Notes under the pieces: model-generated | What the model was told of the DNA's origin: nothing | Databases searched by the model: none | The model's input: the letters and a program-made list of their open reading frames with translations, nothing else | Translations under genes and position numbers: made by a program | Shown: one piece after another, positions 8,819-18,766 of the stretch | Position numbering within the stretch: position 1 is the stretch's first letter | How the letters are laid out: every line of letters begins with the position of its first letter | Assembly (NCBI RefSeq): GCF_024519285.1 | Contig: NZ_JAMZCY010000009.1 | Coordinates: 248,001-312,000 of the forward strand | DNA: 64,000 nt | Reading direction: 5' to 3' | Origin: Cohnella sp. WQ 127256 | GTDB lineage: Bacteria > Bacillota > Bacilli > Paenibacillales > Paenibacillaceae

Positions 8819-9979
8819 TTATTCTCCGATAATGTGGAGTTTGTCCAGCGCCTGCTTTGCTCTTTCTCGTGCCTCACTGACGGAGCTACCAGTAGAAAGA
8901 GTAACTGCCATGCGACGACCAGCCTTCGTAACGGGTTTCCCGAATACACGAACCTGAGTGTTTGGAATGGACAACGCTTCCTCAACACCCTCAACTCGGT
9001 ATTCAGCTAGCTCAGCTTCCGCTTTAAGTGGCCGACTTGCTCCAGGTGTCGTAACGTAAATTTCCGGAATCGGATATCCCAATATGGCTCGCACGTGAAG
9101 CGCGAATTCAGATAGGTTCTGACTCACTAATGTCACTAATCCGGTATCATGAGGACGTGGAGAAACCTCGCTGAAATACACTTTATCCTGGGATAGAAAC
9201 AGCTCCACTCCGAAAACCCCATACCCGCCCAAAGCATCTGTGACGGTGTTTGCGATTCTCTTCGCTTCTTCGATCTGTGCATCAGTCATCTCATGTGGCT
9301 GCCAGGATTCGATGTAATCTCCATCCTTCTGGATATGGCCGATAGGCGCGCAGAACATCGTGCCGTTTACCGTGCGAACCGTTAATAACGTGATTTCCGA
9401 CTCGAAGGTAATAAACTCTTCAACAATAACCCTCATCTGTTGAACTCTACCGCCTTCCATGGCGATCGTCCAGCAGCGATCCAAATCTTCCTCTGAACGG
9501 CAAACGCTCTGGCCTTTGCCGGAAGAGCTCATGAGCGGCTTAACCACACAAGGAAAGCCCATCTCTCGTGCGGCTAGTACAAATTGCTCATAGGTGTCGG
9601 CAAATTGATAACCTGCTGTGGGTACTCCAAGAGTCTCTGAGGCTAATCTCCTGATCCCTTCACGGTCCATCGTCAATTGTGCAGCGCGAGCGGTGGGAAT
9701 AACACGATAGCCTTCGTCTTCAAGCTTCACAAGCTCTGCAGTCGCGATGGCTTCGATTTCCGGAACGATCAAGTCCGGCTTTTCCCGCTCAACGACATCA
9801 CGAAGGGCTTGGCGATCAAGCATGTCGATAACATAGCTGCGGTGTGCAACCTGCATCGCTGGTGCTTGATCATATCGGTCGACCGCGACAGTATCAATTC
9901 CGAGACGCTGTGCCTCGATGATCACTTCTTTGCCTAGCTCTCCAGACCCGAGCAACAACAACTTTTTGCCTTTAAGCAT
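8819..9979 (-). CDS. purT: Formate-dependent phosphoribosylglycinamide formyltransferase
   Basis: PurT is an ATP-grasp enzyme that formylates GAR using formate and ATP, a folate-independent third step of purine synthesis. The 386-residue protein has the N-terminal Rossmann-like start KLLLLGSGELGKEV, the ATP-grasp segment VVKPLMSSSGKGQS and the family motif VSPRPHDTGLVTL near residue 268. The start has a GGGGG ribosome binding site. Length and motifs agree with PurT rather than PurK, which lacks the RPHDTG block. It appears to be a single-gene unit. Confidence 0.95.
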   Translation of the reverse strand: MLKGKKLLLLGSGELGKEVIIEAQRLGIDTVAVDRYDQAPAMQVAHRSYVIDMLDRQALRDVVEREKPDLIVPEIEAIATAELVKLEDEGYRVIPTARAAQLTMDREGIRRLASETLGVPTAGYQFADTYEQFVLAAREMGFPCVVKPLMSSSGKGQSVCRSEEDLDRCWTIAMEGGRVQQMRVIVEEFITFESEITLLTVRTVNGTMFCAPIGHIQKDGDYIESWQPHEMTDAQIEEAKRIANTVTDALGGYGVFGVELFLSQDKVYFSEVSPRPHDTGLVTLVSQNLSEFALHVRAILGYPIPEIYVTTPGASRPLKAEAELAEYRVEGVEEALSIPNTQVRVFGKPVTKAGRRMAVTLSTGSSVSEARERAKQALDKLHIIGE

Positions 9980-10043
9980 GAACCAATTCCCCCATTATGG
10001 ATATTCAATAACGTCCATTATACACGATGGAGCGCGATATTTT

Positions 10044-12023
10044 TTAGCTAAGGCTCAATAGAATAGCGTGCAACGCCCCGTCAAATCCGGTATAGTACAC
10101 GACACCATTGGCTACGACAGGGGTCGATTGGATTTTATCCGTAGCTAGTTTCCACACTAATTGACCTGAGCTTGCGTCCACAGCGTACAAATACTCTTCC
10201 TTCTCCATATTAGAATAAGCATAACCGGATCCGAAAATCAGCAGACCGTTCTCGAAGGCAGGAGCAGATAGCACATTACTGCTTGTATCAAAGCGCCATA
10301 TTTCCTTTCCTGTCTTCGGATCAACTGCGGACATGAAATCACCGTTTGAATTCCCTACATAGAGGGTATCATTCTGATAAATGGGGGAGGCAACCCAAGC
10401 TGGAGCAGATTGTTCCCAGAGTGGCTTACCGGTCTTAACATCTAAAGCATACAGCTCGAAATTACGACAGCCCCAGTAGATCACATCCTTATGAATAACT
10501 GGAGTTGATTGTATTGATTTATGATGGTTATTAGGCTCCGTATGGTAAGACCACAGCAAGTTCCCGGTCTTCTTGTCGACAGCGTATAAATAACCTTCCC
10601 AGTCTCCGAAATATACGGAAGCATCATCATAAATCGGTGAGCTCTTAATAGGTCCAGCCGCTTCGTAGCTCCATAGCTGCTTTCCAGTAGCTGTGTTTAA
10701 TGCGTAGAGACGAGAGTCGGCTCTGCCTACATACAGAACCTCCTCATCCATGGATGCTGAGGAATCATAATAGTCCCATTCGTCTTGCTCAGCTTGAGGA
10801 ACTGGAGCATCAAAAGCTACGGTCCATTCCTGTACTCCAGATGAAGCATTTAATTTATAGAGGGTGCCTTTGTGGCTTTGGAATAGGATTGATGATCCAT
10901 TGGACTTCGGACTTGATCGAATTTGACTATCTGCAGTAAAGCTCCAAGCCACCTGACCCGTTTCGGAATCGACAGCATACAGCTTATGATCATCACTACC
11001 GAAGTATATATTTCCTTCGACTAACAGCGGTGAAGAAGTGATCCGACCTCCGGTTTGGACTTTCCAAATTTCTTGAGGGGACGATTGAGAGGTGGTAGGT
11101 TGCTTTCCAGCGTAAAAGAGAAAGTAATTTTCCATTTGTCCCGACCAATACGCTGAATCATGCCCCCCTGGATTCGGAACCCACTGCGCATCGATATTCT
11201 TCGCACGGAGCAGCTCATACAAATCGTAATCTTTCTCCGCTAACCCATCACTATTGCCAGCATCTAAGTAAACTTGGGTTGCGTCTAGCTTCTTATGCTC
11301 AGCCAGCTTAAATGGATCTCTTGCTTGACGTAAAGTCTCATTCGCATATAGCCAATCCCGCTGATCCGTATACATGTCCGATGGCGTATAGTTCCAGATC
11401 GCAGCGCTATGCGCGCCGACCTTACTGAAAAGCTCGGTGTGTGAGAATCCGAGGAATAACGCAGCATAGCCTCCCATAGATATGCCCCCGATGTACCGCC
11501 CCTCCTTGGATGCCTGGGTACTATAATGACCATCAACATAAGAAATGACATCTTGAACGAGGTAGTCTTCATAGCTCCCTATATCAACGCTACCGGGATC
11601 TTTACCTTCACCCACTTTGGAGTTAACACCAAAGCTATTCCTGTAATCTGGAGCTACGATAATTAAAGGATCAATTTTGTTTTCTTGAAGAAGCCGATCA
11701 GCAACTTGGTTAATTTTCAAATAACTAAACCATGAATCAGGGGTGCCTCCATAGCCATATAGCAAATAAAGTACTGGGTAATGAGTATCCGGGCTATAGC
11801 CTGGTGGAAGATAAATAGACAGATCCATCTCACGATCTAAGGCAGTGCTGTAAACGTTAGCTTGAACAATCTGAGAGCTATCCGAGGCATTAATAGATTG
11901 GATTATGGAAGCTGTAGGCTGGATCAAGGAGGATGGATTAGAAGCGGGTGTGTCACTACTGCAACCACTTAGGATGAGCAAGCTCAAACAAACAACGATG
12001 GAAAGGAATGAGGAAGCATTCAA
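10044..12023 (-). CDS. Lipoprotein fusing an esterase-D-like alpha/beta hydrolase to a PQQ-type beta-propeller
   Basis: The 659-residue protein starts at a TTG with a GGGGG site. It has a lipoprotein signal ending LSGCSSD (lipid cysteine near residue 21). Residues about 50-310 form an esterase/feruloyl-esterase-like hydrolase: GYSPDTHYPVLYLLYGYGG oxyanion region, nucleophile elbow GGISMGG, and the likely catalytic His in PGGHDSAYW. Residues about 315-655 carry at least seven propeller repeats of the type YAVDxxTGxxxW, seen as YALNTATGKQLW, YAVDKKTGNLLW and YALDVKTGKPLW. The protein should be anchored outside the membrane. The hydrolase substrate is unknown, and the propeller could bind a carbohydrate or protein rather than PQQ. 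An extended -10 promoter lies at 12056-12064. Confidence 0.85.
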   Translation of the reverse strand: MNASSFLSIVVCLSLLILSGCSSDTPASNPSSLIQPTASIIQSINASDSSQIVQANVYSTALDREMDLSIYLPPGYSPDTHYPVLYLLYGYGGTPDSWFSYLKINQVADRLLQENKIDPLIIVAPDYRNSFGVNSKVGEGKDPGSVDIGSYEDYLVQDVISYVDGHYSTQASKEGRYIGGISMGGYAALFLGFSHTELFSKVGAHSAAIWNYTPSDMYTDQRDWLYANETLRQARDPFKLAEHKKLDATQVYLDAGNSDGLAEKDYDLYELLRAKNIDAQWVPNPGGHDSAYWSGQMENYFLFYAGKQPTTSQSSPQEIWKVQTGGRITSSPLLVEGNIYFGSDDHKLYAVDSETGQVAWSFTADSQIRSSPKSNGSSILFQSHKGTLYKLNASSGVQEWTVAFDAPVPQAEQDEWDYYDSSASMDEEVLYVGRADSRLYALNTATGKQLWSYEAAGPIKSSPIYDDASVYFGDWEGYLYAVDKKTGNLLWSYHTEPNNHHKSIQSTPVIHKDVIYWGCRNFELYALDVKTGKPLWEQSAPAWVASPIYQNDTLYVGNSNGDFMSAVDPKTGKEIWRFDTSSNVLSAPAFENGLLIFGSGYAYSNMEKEEYLYAVDASSGQLVWKLATDKIQSTPVVANGVVYYTGFDGALHAILLSLS

Positions 12024-12055
12024 TTTTGTATAACCCCCAGTTTATTTAATAAGAC

Positions 12056-12064
12056 ATTATAGCA
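12056..12064 (-). promoter_or_regulatory. Extended -10 promoter for the esterase/propeller gene
   Basis: TGCTATAAT is read on the minus strand about 33 bp before the TTG start. No good -35 is seen, as is common for extended -10 promoters. Confidence 0.5.
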
Positions 12065-12153
12065 TAATAAATCCCAAATATTAGAAAAACCTGTGACCTG
12101 CAGCTCCAATTGGAACAGACAGATACACAGGCTGGATGAATAATATGGATACA

Positions 12154-14997
12154 TTATCTCACGACTGTAGGTGGCGCTGAGCTTCCACCGTAGGTGATCT
12201 TGCGACCTTTCTTTTGCTTCGAAGTCCCCATGACGCTTCCGATCCCCATCGCGAATGTAGGGATGCCAGCTGCGACCAGGACAAGCGCCCAATCGCGCAA
12301 GTCTAACGGAACGGTTTTGAATACGGGCTGTAATGGCTCGATATAGAGTACGGCAAGCATGAGGACAAGAGATGACAATACGGCTAGTACAAGAAACTTA
12401 TTTTCCAATAACCTGCGGTGGAAAATCGATCGGGAGCTACGGCAATCAAACACGTGAATCAGCTGTGCCATGACCAATGTAGCGAAAGCAACTGTTTGTG
12501 CATGAATGAGCTGCTCTGGATGCCCCGCTCCTGCATTCAACGCAAGCACAAATGCCCCTAGAGTACAGACACCAATGAGAATACCACGGCTTATGATTTT
12601 CCAGCCTAGACGACGAGCAAATATATTTTCCTTGGCTGAGCGTGGCTTATGCTGCATAAGATCGCTCTCAGCTTGGTCTACGCCGAGTGCCATAGCTGGC
12701 AATCCGTCAGTGACCAAATTCACCCATAAGATCTGAATCGGAACGAGTGGCAACGGTAACCCCGCCATCATCGCCATGAACATCGTCATAATTTCTCCAA
12801 CGTTGGACGCGAGTAGATACCTAATGAATTTACGGATATTCTCGTAAATCCCTCGCCCTTCCTCAACAGCGGCGACAATGCTCGAAAAATTGTCGTCAGC
12901 GAGCACAAGCGCGGACGCTTCCTTGGTCACATCCGTCCCAGATATCCCCATCGCGATGCCGATATCAGCTGCTTTAACAGCAGGCGCGTCATTAACGCCA
13001 TCCCCCGTCATTGCCACCACGTGTCCACGCCGTTGCAGCGCTTGTACGATTCTCAGCTTATGCTCCGGCGATACACGGGCATACACTTGAACGTCATCCA
13101 CGATTTTCTCCAGATCATCATCATTCATGTGTGACAGCTCAGATCCCGTTACGACACGGCTGCCGCGCTCCATAATGCCTAACGTCTTCGCGATCGCTTC
13201 CGCGGTTGTCCCGTGATCGCCCGTAATCATCACGGTCTTAATACCTGCTTGGCGGCATTTATTGATCGCTTCCTTAACCTCTCTACGCGGTGGGTCCATC
13301 ATCCCTGTCAAGCCTACGAAAATAAGCCCGGTTTCCGCTTGCTCACTACTATCACATTCGTCATAGGACTTCACTTCACGATAAGCTAAGCCAAGTACTC
13401 GCAGTGAATCTCTGGCCATCGCTTCATTGGCCTGCAGTACCTTCGTTTTCAGCGTCCCTGTAAACGGAACAACCTGATCTCCCCACAATACATAAGAGCA
13501 TTGTCCGACTAACAGATCAGGAGCTCCCTTCGTACAGATGAGCTTACCTCCTTGATGGGATACAAGGACAGACATCCGTTTGCGCTCTGCATCAAAGGGG
13601 AATTCCTTAATGCGTGTGTACAAGGTTTGGAGTGTGGATTTTGCGAGCCCTGTTTTGGCTGCGAGCACGAGCAAGGCACCTTCAGTCGGATCCCCTTTAA
13701 TTCTCCATTCCAGTGAATCTCCGGTCGATTGCTCCCCTTTACCGGATTTACGTTTCTTCTGATCATCGCCTTTCTCTTGCTGGGACAAATCTGAGTTATT
13801 ACATAGCGCTGCAATCTGGGTCAGCCTCCGCAGAGAAGGATCGCCCTTGACATCGATTCCTTTACCGGCTTCCCGTAGCACTCCAACCGGTTCGTAGCCT
13901 TCCCCCGTGACCTCAATCGTTCTTCCTCCGAGCCAGACCTGAGTCGTCGTCATTTTATTTTGCGTTAACGTTCCCGTTTTGTCTGAGCAAATTACCGAAG
14001 CACAGCCGAGCGTCTCAACAGAAGGAAGCTTGCGAACGATAGCCCTTCGCTTGATCATTCTCTGCACACCCAGAGCAAGAGCGATCGTTACGATCGCAGG
14101 TAGCCCCTCCGGAATTGCCGCTACAGCCAAGCTAACCCCCGCTAAGAACATTTCGTACATAGGCTGTCCGTGCAAAATACCTGCAAGAACAACAACGACG
14201 GTAAGAATAAGCGCCACAATGATCAGAATTTTACCAAGCTGCTCCAAGCGATGCTGTAGCGGCGTATCCGCCTCATCCGTCTGTTGAATGAGATCGGCAA
14301 TTTTCCCCATCTCCGTATTCATGCCTGTTACGGTTACAACACCCTTAGCGGTTCCTCGGGTTACCATCGTGCCCAAATACCCACTGTTTCTGCGATCCCC
14401 AAGAGGAAGCTCAGATGCTGCAATACTTCCTGCTTCCTTAACGACCGGAACGGACTCTCCCGTTAAAGCTGCCTCATCAATGGAGCACTCATTACATTCG
14501 ATAAATCGAAGATCAGCAGGAACCCGGTCCCCACTCTCCAGAAGCACCAAATCACCAGGGACAAGCTCACGGGCAGCGATTTGCTGATACTCACCTCCCC
14601 GGATAACTTTAGCCGATGGGGCGGACAGCTCTTTAAGTGCACGAAGTGAACGCTCTGCTCGATACTCTTGATAGAAGCCTAGAACACCATTAATCAAAAT
14701 GATCGCAACAATAGTAAGGGCATCCAGCATCTCTCCGAGCAATCCAGAGACCACAGTAGCCCCTAACAGGACAAGTACCATAAAATCCTTAAACTGATTT
14801 AACAAAAGCTTGAGTGGTGATTCACCTTGCTTTTCTGCAAGCTCATTTGGGCCCTTGGCCTCCATGCGCTTAGCTGCTTCATCCTGCGTTAAACCTTTCT
14901 TGTGATCGGAATCCAGCACCTCGAACAGTTGCTCCTCACTAAGCTGATGCCATGCCTTTCCTTCCACAATGGTCATCCCCTTCCGTCTTATCCGCAT
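12154..14997 (-). CDS. Type II calcium-translocating P-type ATPase (SERCA/PMR1-like)
   Basis: The 947-residue pump resembles Bacillus YloB. Hallmarks are ALTGESVPV in the actuator domain, the phosphorylation site VICSDKTGTLTQNKMT, GDGVNDAPAVKAADIGIAMG in the hinge, and the transport-site segments AAIPEGLPAIV (M4) and NLVTDGLPAMALG (M6), typical of Ca2+ pumps. The nucleotide domain contains a lysine/glycine-rich stretch (QKKRKSGKGEQSTGD) before the KGDPTEGALL motif, making it longer than YloB. An alternative ATG at 14976 removes seven residues and has an equally plausible GGAAGG site. Expected role: Ca2+ export, possibly linked to sporulation as in Bacillus. It is transcribed away from rqcH. 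Confidence 0.92.
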   Translation of the reverse strand: MRIRRKGMTIVEGKAWHQLSEEQLFEVLDSDHKKGLTQDEAAKRMEAKGPNELAEKQGESPLKLLLNQFKDFMVLVLLGATVVSGLLGEMLDALTIVAIILINGVLGFYQEYRAERSLRALKELSAPSAKVIRGGEYQQIAARELVPGDLVLLESGDRVPADLRFIECNECSIDEAALTGESVPVVKEAGSIAASELPLGDRRNSGYLGTMVTRGTAKGVVTVTGMNTEMGKIADLIQQTDEADTPLQHRLEQLGKILIIVALILTVVVVLAGILHGQPMYEMFLAGVSLAVAAIPEGLPAIVTIALALGVQRMIKRRAIVRKLPSVETLGCASVICSDKTGTLTQNKMTTTQVWLGGRTIEVTGEGYEPVGVLREAGKGIDVKGDPSLRRLTQIAALCNNSDLSQQEKGDDQKKRKSGKGEQSTGDSLEWRIKGDPTEGALLVLAAKTGLAKSTLQTLYTRIKEFPFDAERKRMSVLVSHQGGKLICTKGAPDLLVGQCSYVLWGDQVVPFTGTLKTKVLQANEAMARDSLRVLGLAYREVKSYDECDSSEQAETGLIFVGLTGMMDPPRREVKEAINKCRQAGIKTVMITGDHGTTAEAIAKTLGIMERGSRVVTGSELSHMNDDDLEKIVDDVQVYARVSPEHKLRIVQALQRRGHVVAMTGDGVNDAPAVKAADIGIAMGISGTDVTKEASALVLADDNFSSIVAAVEEGRGIYENIRKFIRYLLASNVGEIMTMFMAMMAGLPLPLVPIQILWVNLVTDGLPAMALGVDQAESDLMQHKPRSAKENIFARRLGWKIISRGILIGVCTLGAFVLALNAGAGHPEQLIHAQTVAFATLVMAQLIHVFDCRSSRSIFHRRLLENKFLVLAVLSSLVLMLAVLYIEPLQPVFKTVPLDLRDWALVLVAAGIPTFAMGIGSVMGTSKQKKGRKITYGGSSAPPTVVR

Positions 14998-15145
14998 TTA
15001 TGACCTATATGTATTCAGACAAGCCGGGAAATATCCCCTAAGGTTGTCTACATTACTCATGAAAGCTTTCCCTTTGTATGGATGTATGGCATCATAGGAA
15101 TACAGAAAATCACACATCCACAGGGATGTATTAGGAGCAATCGCT

Positions 15146-16900
15146 ATGTCATTGGATGGAATCGTCACCCGAGCGCTAGTACACGAGCTGCAAACTTGCG
15201 TCAAAGCTCGTATTCATAAAATTTATCAGCCAACAGATAATGAACTCCTTCTGCATATTAGAGGGCAAGGTATAAATGGGAAGCTGCTACTGTCAGCGCA
15301 TCCTTCGATGCCGCGTATACACTGGACCGAGCAAACCTGGGCGAATCCACAAGAGCCGCCTATGTTCTGTATGCTGCTGCGCAAATATTGTGAAGGTGGC
15401 GTAATCGAGGCAATTCGGCAGGTTGGATTAGAGAGAATCGTAGAAATTGATATTCGCCATCGTGATGAATTAGGGGACTCCTCCTTCAAAACAATCGTAC
15501 TTGAAATTATGGGGCGTCATAGTAACTTAATTTTACTCGACCCGGTTACTGGCATCATTCATGATGGGATTCGACATGTTACTCCTGCCATCAGCAGTCA
15601 TCGTGTCGTATTGCCTGGCAGCCTTTATGTGTCCCCGCCATCACAAGATAAAGTAAATCCGCTGGACGAATCCCAAGCTAGCTATGAAGCTATGCTCGCT
15701 CAATTTACTCAATTTCATAACGCGGATCAACAGGATCGTCTGAATAGCATCTCATCTGCACTGCTCAATGCCTATACAGGACTAAGTCCACTTCTTACCC
15801 GTGAGATTGCCTATCGGGCAACGGAACAACAACAGAGTGACTGGTCGATTTTCGAAAAAGTAATGAAGCAGGTTTCTCTGCATGAATACGAGCCGAACAT
15901 TGTCGTCACGGATGAAGGCAAAGCCCTATTCTCAGCAATCGCATTAACGCAGGCTCAAGGAGAAATCCAAACCTTCGCGTCGATGCATGAATGCTTAGAT
16001 GTATTCTACCGTGAAAAAGCTTCTCGGGACTTAGTACGGCAACGTACGACAGATTTGAATCGCTTCCTACTGAATGAAATGGCCAAAAATGAGAAAAAGC
16101 TGCTCAAGCTGAAGGATACGCTCAAAGAAGCCAACGAGGCAGATCTCGTTCGCCGGTTGGGTGAATTGCTTACCGCTCATCTGCATGCCTTCAAACGTGG
16201 CGATAAGTCCGTTGACGTCATCGATTATTACGAGGAAGACCAGCCAACGAGGTCCATTGCCTTGGATCATCTGTTAACACCTAATGAAAATGCGCAGCGT
16301 TATTTCCGTAAGTATAATAAGCTGAAAAACAGTCGAACGATTGTTACGGAGCAAATCCAATCGACCATGACGGAAATGGAATACTTAGCATCCGTGCTAC
16401 AAGGTCTGGAATCCGCAACTCCGAACGATATTGGAGAAATTCGGGAAGAGCTTATCGAGCAAGGTTATATTCGCGAACGGGGTCTAAAGCGTGGAATGAA
16501 GAAGAAAAAGAAAAATACCCCCTCTATTCTTTGTTATACATCAAGTGAAGGAATTCCGATCTATGTCGGTAAAAATAATACTCAGAACGACTATGTCACC
16601 AACCGATTGGCGATGTCTTCTGACACCTGGTTACATACAAAAGACATTCCCGGCTCCCATGTTCTTATCCGCAGTGTGGAATTCGGAGAAGCAACTTTGC
16701 ATGAAGCAGCTGTACTCGCTGCCTATTATAGCAAAGCGAAGGCTTCAAGCAGCGTTCCGGTCGATTATACCCGAATTCGTAATGTGCGTAAGCCGAACGG
16801 GGCAAAACCGGGGTTCGTCATCTATGATGGACAAAAAACATTGTTTGTCACACCGGATGAGAGCCTAATTCAACAAATGCCTTCAACTGTAAAAGCATAA
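15146..16900 (+). CDS. rqcH: Ribosome quality control protein RqcH (NFACT family)
   Basis: RqcH binds obstructed 50S subunits carrying peptidyl-tRNA and recruits tRNA-Ala to add C-terminal alanine tails. The 584 residues contain the NFACT-N domain with LEIMGRHSNLILLD near residue 127 (the conserved Asp/Arg functional region), a central coiled coil rich in Lys/Glu (about residues 290-430), and the C-terminal NFACT-R domain (VGKNNTQNDYVT and WLHTKDIPGSHV). The ATG has an AGGAGC ribosome binding site. It stands alone, divergent from the Ca2+ ATPase, with its own terminator. Older annotations call such proteins fibronectin-binding. Confidence 0.93.
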   Translation: MSLDGIVTRALVHELQTCVKARIHKIYQPTDNELLLHIRGQGINGKLLLSAHPSMPRIHWTEQTWANPQEPPMFCMLLRKYCEGGVIEAIRQVGLERIVEIDIRHRDELGDSSFKTIVLEIMGRHSNLILLDPVTGIIHDGIRHVTPAISSHRVVLPGSLYVSPPSQDKVNPLDESQASYEAMLAQFTQFHNADQQDRLNSISSALLNAYTGLSPLLTREIAYRATEQQQSDWSIFEKVMKQVSLHEYEPNIVVTDEGKALFSAIALTQAQGEIQTFASMHECLDVFYREKASRDLVRQRTTDLNRFLLNEMAKNEKKLLKLKDTLKEANEADLVRRLGELLTAHLHAFKRGDKSVDVIDYYEEDQPTRSIALDHLLTPNENAQRYFRKYNKLKNSRTIVTEQIQSTMTEMEYLASVLQGLESATPNDIGEIREELIEQGYIRERGLKRGMKKKKKNTPSILCYTSSEGIPIYVGKNNTQNDYVTNRLAMSSDTWLHTKDIPGSHVLIRSVEFGEATLHEAAVLAAYYSKAKASSSVPVDYTRIRNVRKPNGAKPGFVIYDGQKTLFVTPDESLIQQMPSTVKA

Positions 16901-16923
16901 CCCCGATTGGTTCCTATTCGCCG

Positions 16924-16952
16924 CCCCTCTCCATGGCTTGGAGAGGGGTTTA
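16924..16952 (+). terminator. Intrinsic terminator after rqcH
   Basis: A perfect 9-bp GC-rich stem (CCCCTCTCC / GGAGAGGGG) with a 7-base loop is followed by TTTATT. The T tract touches the stop codon of the convergent PHP gene. Confidence 0.85.
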
Positions 16953-17789
16953 TTGCGTTGCGAGGAGCCGATGAACAACAGCAGCATCTACCGTACGACT
17001 GCCGATTGCGCCATGAAATGCGACTCCATCCCTAACGCCATGAAAATCTGAGCCGCCGGTCACGAGCTTGCCCCTGTTTTCCGCCCAGCTAACATATCGC
17101 TGTTCCATTTGAGCATCGTGATCGGAGTGGAAGGCTTCTAATCCATCCGCACCTGCATCGAGGATAGACAAAACTAAATCATCATCGGAATATATTCCTG
17201 GATGTGCAATAACAGCTTTGCCACCCGCTTCATGAATCCAGCGGATTGCCTCCATTGGAGCTATACGTGTCTGACTCACATAGCCCGGCATTCCTTCAGC
17301 TAGAAAACGATCAAATGCATCTCTAATATCTTGAACGTAGCCTTTATCGAGTAGAACTTGAGCAATATGAGGCCTACCTATGGATCTGTCCCTTTGTTGA
17401 GACTTGCCTGCAACTATTTCAAGCTCATCAAGAGAGACAGACATCCCCAATTGTCCTAATCTAGCTAATATCTCCTCGTTCCTATTATTCCTCACATTCC
17501 GAAGGGACTGCAGCCTTTGAAGCAATACAGGGTCATCCACTGCGATGCCATAACCGAGAATATGAATATCTTTGCCTTCAAAAGCAGTGCTCATCTCTAC
17601 ACCTGGAACGATGGTGATTCCATAAGCTTGCCCCGCTTCCAAAGCTTCCTTAATCCCAGCTACTGTATCATGGTCAGTGATCGCAAGAGCAGCCAAGCCC
17701 GCTTCCTTCGCCATTTGAACGTTGACGGCAGGTGTGAACATCCCATCTGAAGCTATCGTATGAGAATGCAAATCGGCTCTATTGTTCAT
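16950..17789 (-). CDS. PHP-domain phosphoesterase (RNase AM / YciV-TrpH type)
   Basis: The 279-residue protein is a PHP-fold metal-dependent phosphoesterase. Metal-ligand motifs are in order: ADLHSHTIASDG near residue 5, AITDHDTVAG near residue 36, HILGYG, VIAHPGIYSDDD near residue 193 and GGSDFHGVRDG near residue 245. Characterised relatives hydrolyse 3',5'-nucleoside bisphosphates (pAp) or trim RNA 5' ends, so RNA or nucleotide turnover is the likely role. Its start overlaps the end of the upstream LysR gene by 11 bp, implying one transcript. Confidence 0.85.
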   Translation of the reverse strand: MNNRADLHSHTIASDGMFTPAVNVQMAKEAGLAALAITDHDTVAGIKEALEAGQAYGITIVPGVEMSTAFEGKDIHILGYGIAVDDPVLLQRLQSLRNVRNNRNEEILARLGQLGMSVSLDELEIVAGKSQQRDRSIGRPHIAQVLLDKGYVQDIRDAFDRFLAEGMPGYVSQTRIAPMEAIRWIHEAGGKAVIAHPGIYSDDDLVLSILDAGADGLEAFHSDHDAQMEQRYVSWAENRGKLVTGGSDFHGVRDGVAFHGAIGSRTVDAAVVHRLLATQ

Positions 17790-18684
17790 GAGACAGCTCC
17801 CTCAAATTATCCAACAAAGCAGCGGCAGGCATGGAAAGCAAGGAAGATTGCAATCGAACCGCGTAAAACTGCCGCCTAAAGCTAATTCCCGCTATTCTCA
17901 CAGGTCTAAGCAAACCAAGCGCAATTTCATGCTTAATGGTCCATACCGACAAGAGCGATAACCCTAATCCTGCCTCAACCGCCGACTTAATCGCTCCAGT
18001 GCTTCCAAATTCGCTTATCACATGTAATTGTGCTTCGGTAACGCCATGACGAAGTAGCTCTTCCTCCATAATCTGCCGGGTTCCCGAGCCTTTCTCCCTA
18101 AGTACCATCGGCTCACGGATGACCTCTTCAAGCGTTACATTTTCCCTCGTTGCATAAGGATGGTCGGCCGGCACAATTAACAACAACTCGTCATCCATAA
18201 CAGGCTCGACGTCGAAGCCAGGAACATCACAAGGAGCTTCAATAATACCGAAATCCAGGCCTTGATGAGCGACGGCGTCAATAATTTCGGTCGTATTCAT
18301 GACCTTCATGTCTACAGATACATCTGGGAATCGCTTCAAGAACGGTCCAAGCATTCTAGGTAATACATATTCACCTATCGTCAAGCTGGCGGCGAATTGT
18401 AGTCGCCCCTTTAATTCCTCTATATATTTAATCATCATCACATCAGTATCCCGCATCAGCTCTACCGCTTTACGAGCTTGCGGCAGCAGCCTCTGCCCAG
18501 CTTCCGTCAGCCCCAGCTTCTTAGTCGTCCGATTCAGCAGTTTGGTCCCGAATCGTTCCTCTAAGGCCTGCACCTGCATCGTAACAGCCGGTTGGGTCAT
18601 GTGTAGAGTCTGAGCGGCTGCTGAGAAGCTCCCCCGCTCTGCCACTGTGTAAAAGATATGAAGTTGATGTACGTTCAGAGCCAT
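17779..18684 (-). CDS. LysR-family transcriptional regulator (CysL/CbbR-like)
   Basis: The 301-residue regulator has a LysR N-terminal helix-turn-helix (ALNVHQLHIFYTVAERGSFS, then AAQTLHMTQPAVTMQVQALE) and a periplasmic-binding-like effector domain (about 90-295). The ATG at 18684 is chosen because a GGCGG/GGAAGG ribosome binding site precedes it, whereas a GTG at 18702 has none. The effector domain resembles CysL/RbcR-type proteins, but the ligand is not readable. The 3' end overlaps the PHP phosphoesterase gene by 11 bp. LysR proteins usually control a divergent neighbour, but the upstream gene here points the same way. Confidence 0.88.
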   Translation of the reverse strand: MALNVHQLHIFYTVAERGSFSAAAQTLHMTQPAVTMQVQALEERFGTKLLNRTTKKLGLTEAGQRLLPQARKAVELMRDTDVMMIKYIEELKGRLQFAASLTIGEYVLPRMLGPFLKRFPDVSVDMKVMNTTEIIDAVAHQGLDFGIIEAPCDVPGFDVEPVMDDELLLIVPADHPYATRENVTLEEVIREPMVLREKGSGTRQIMEEELLRHGVTEAQLHVISEFGSTGAIKSAVEAGLGLSLLSVWTIKHEIALGLLRPVRIAGISFRRQFYAVRLQSSLLSMPAAALLDNLRELSHEQ

Positions 18685-18766
18685 GCCAGTTCCGCCTTCC
18701 ACTCGCTATTTTATATATAGGATATCACATTAATTTCAGAAGCATTTCAGAAGCTTAGATATAAAT

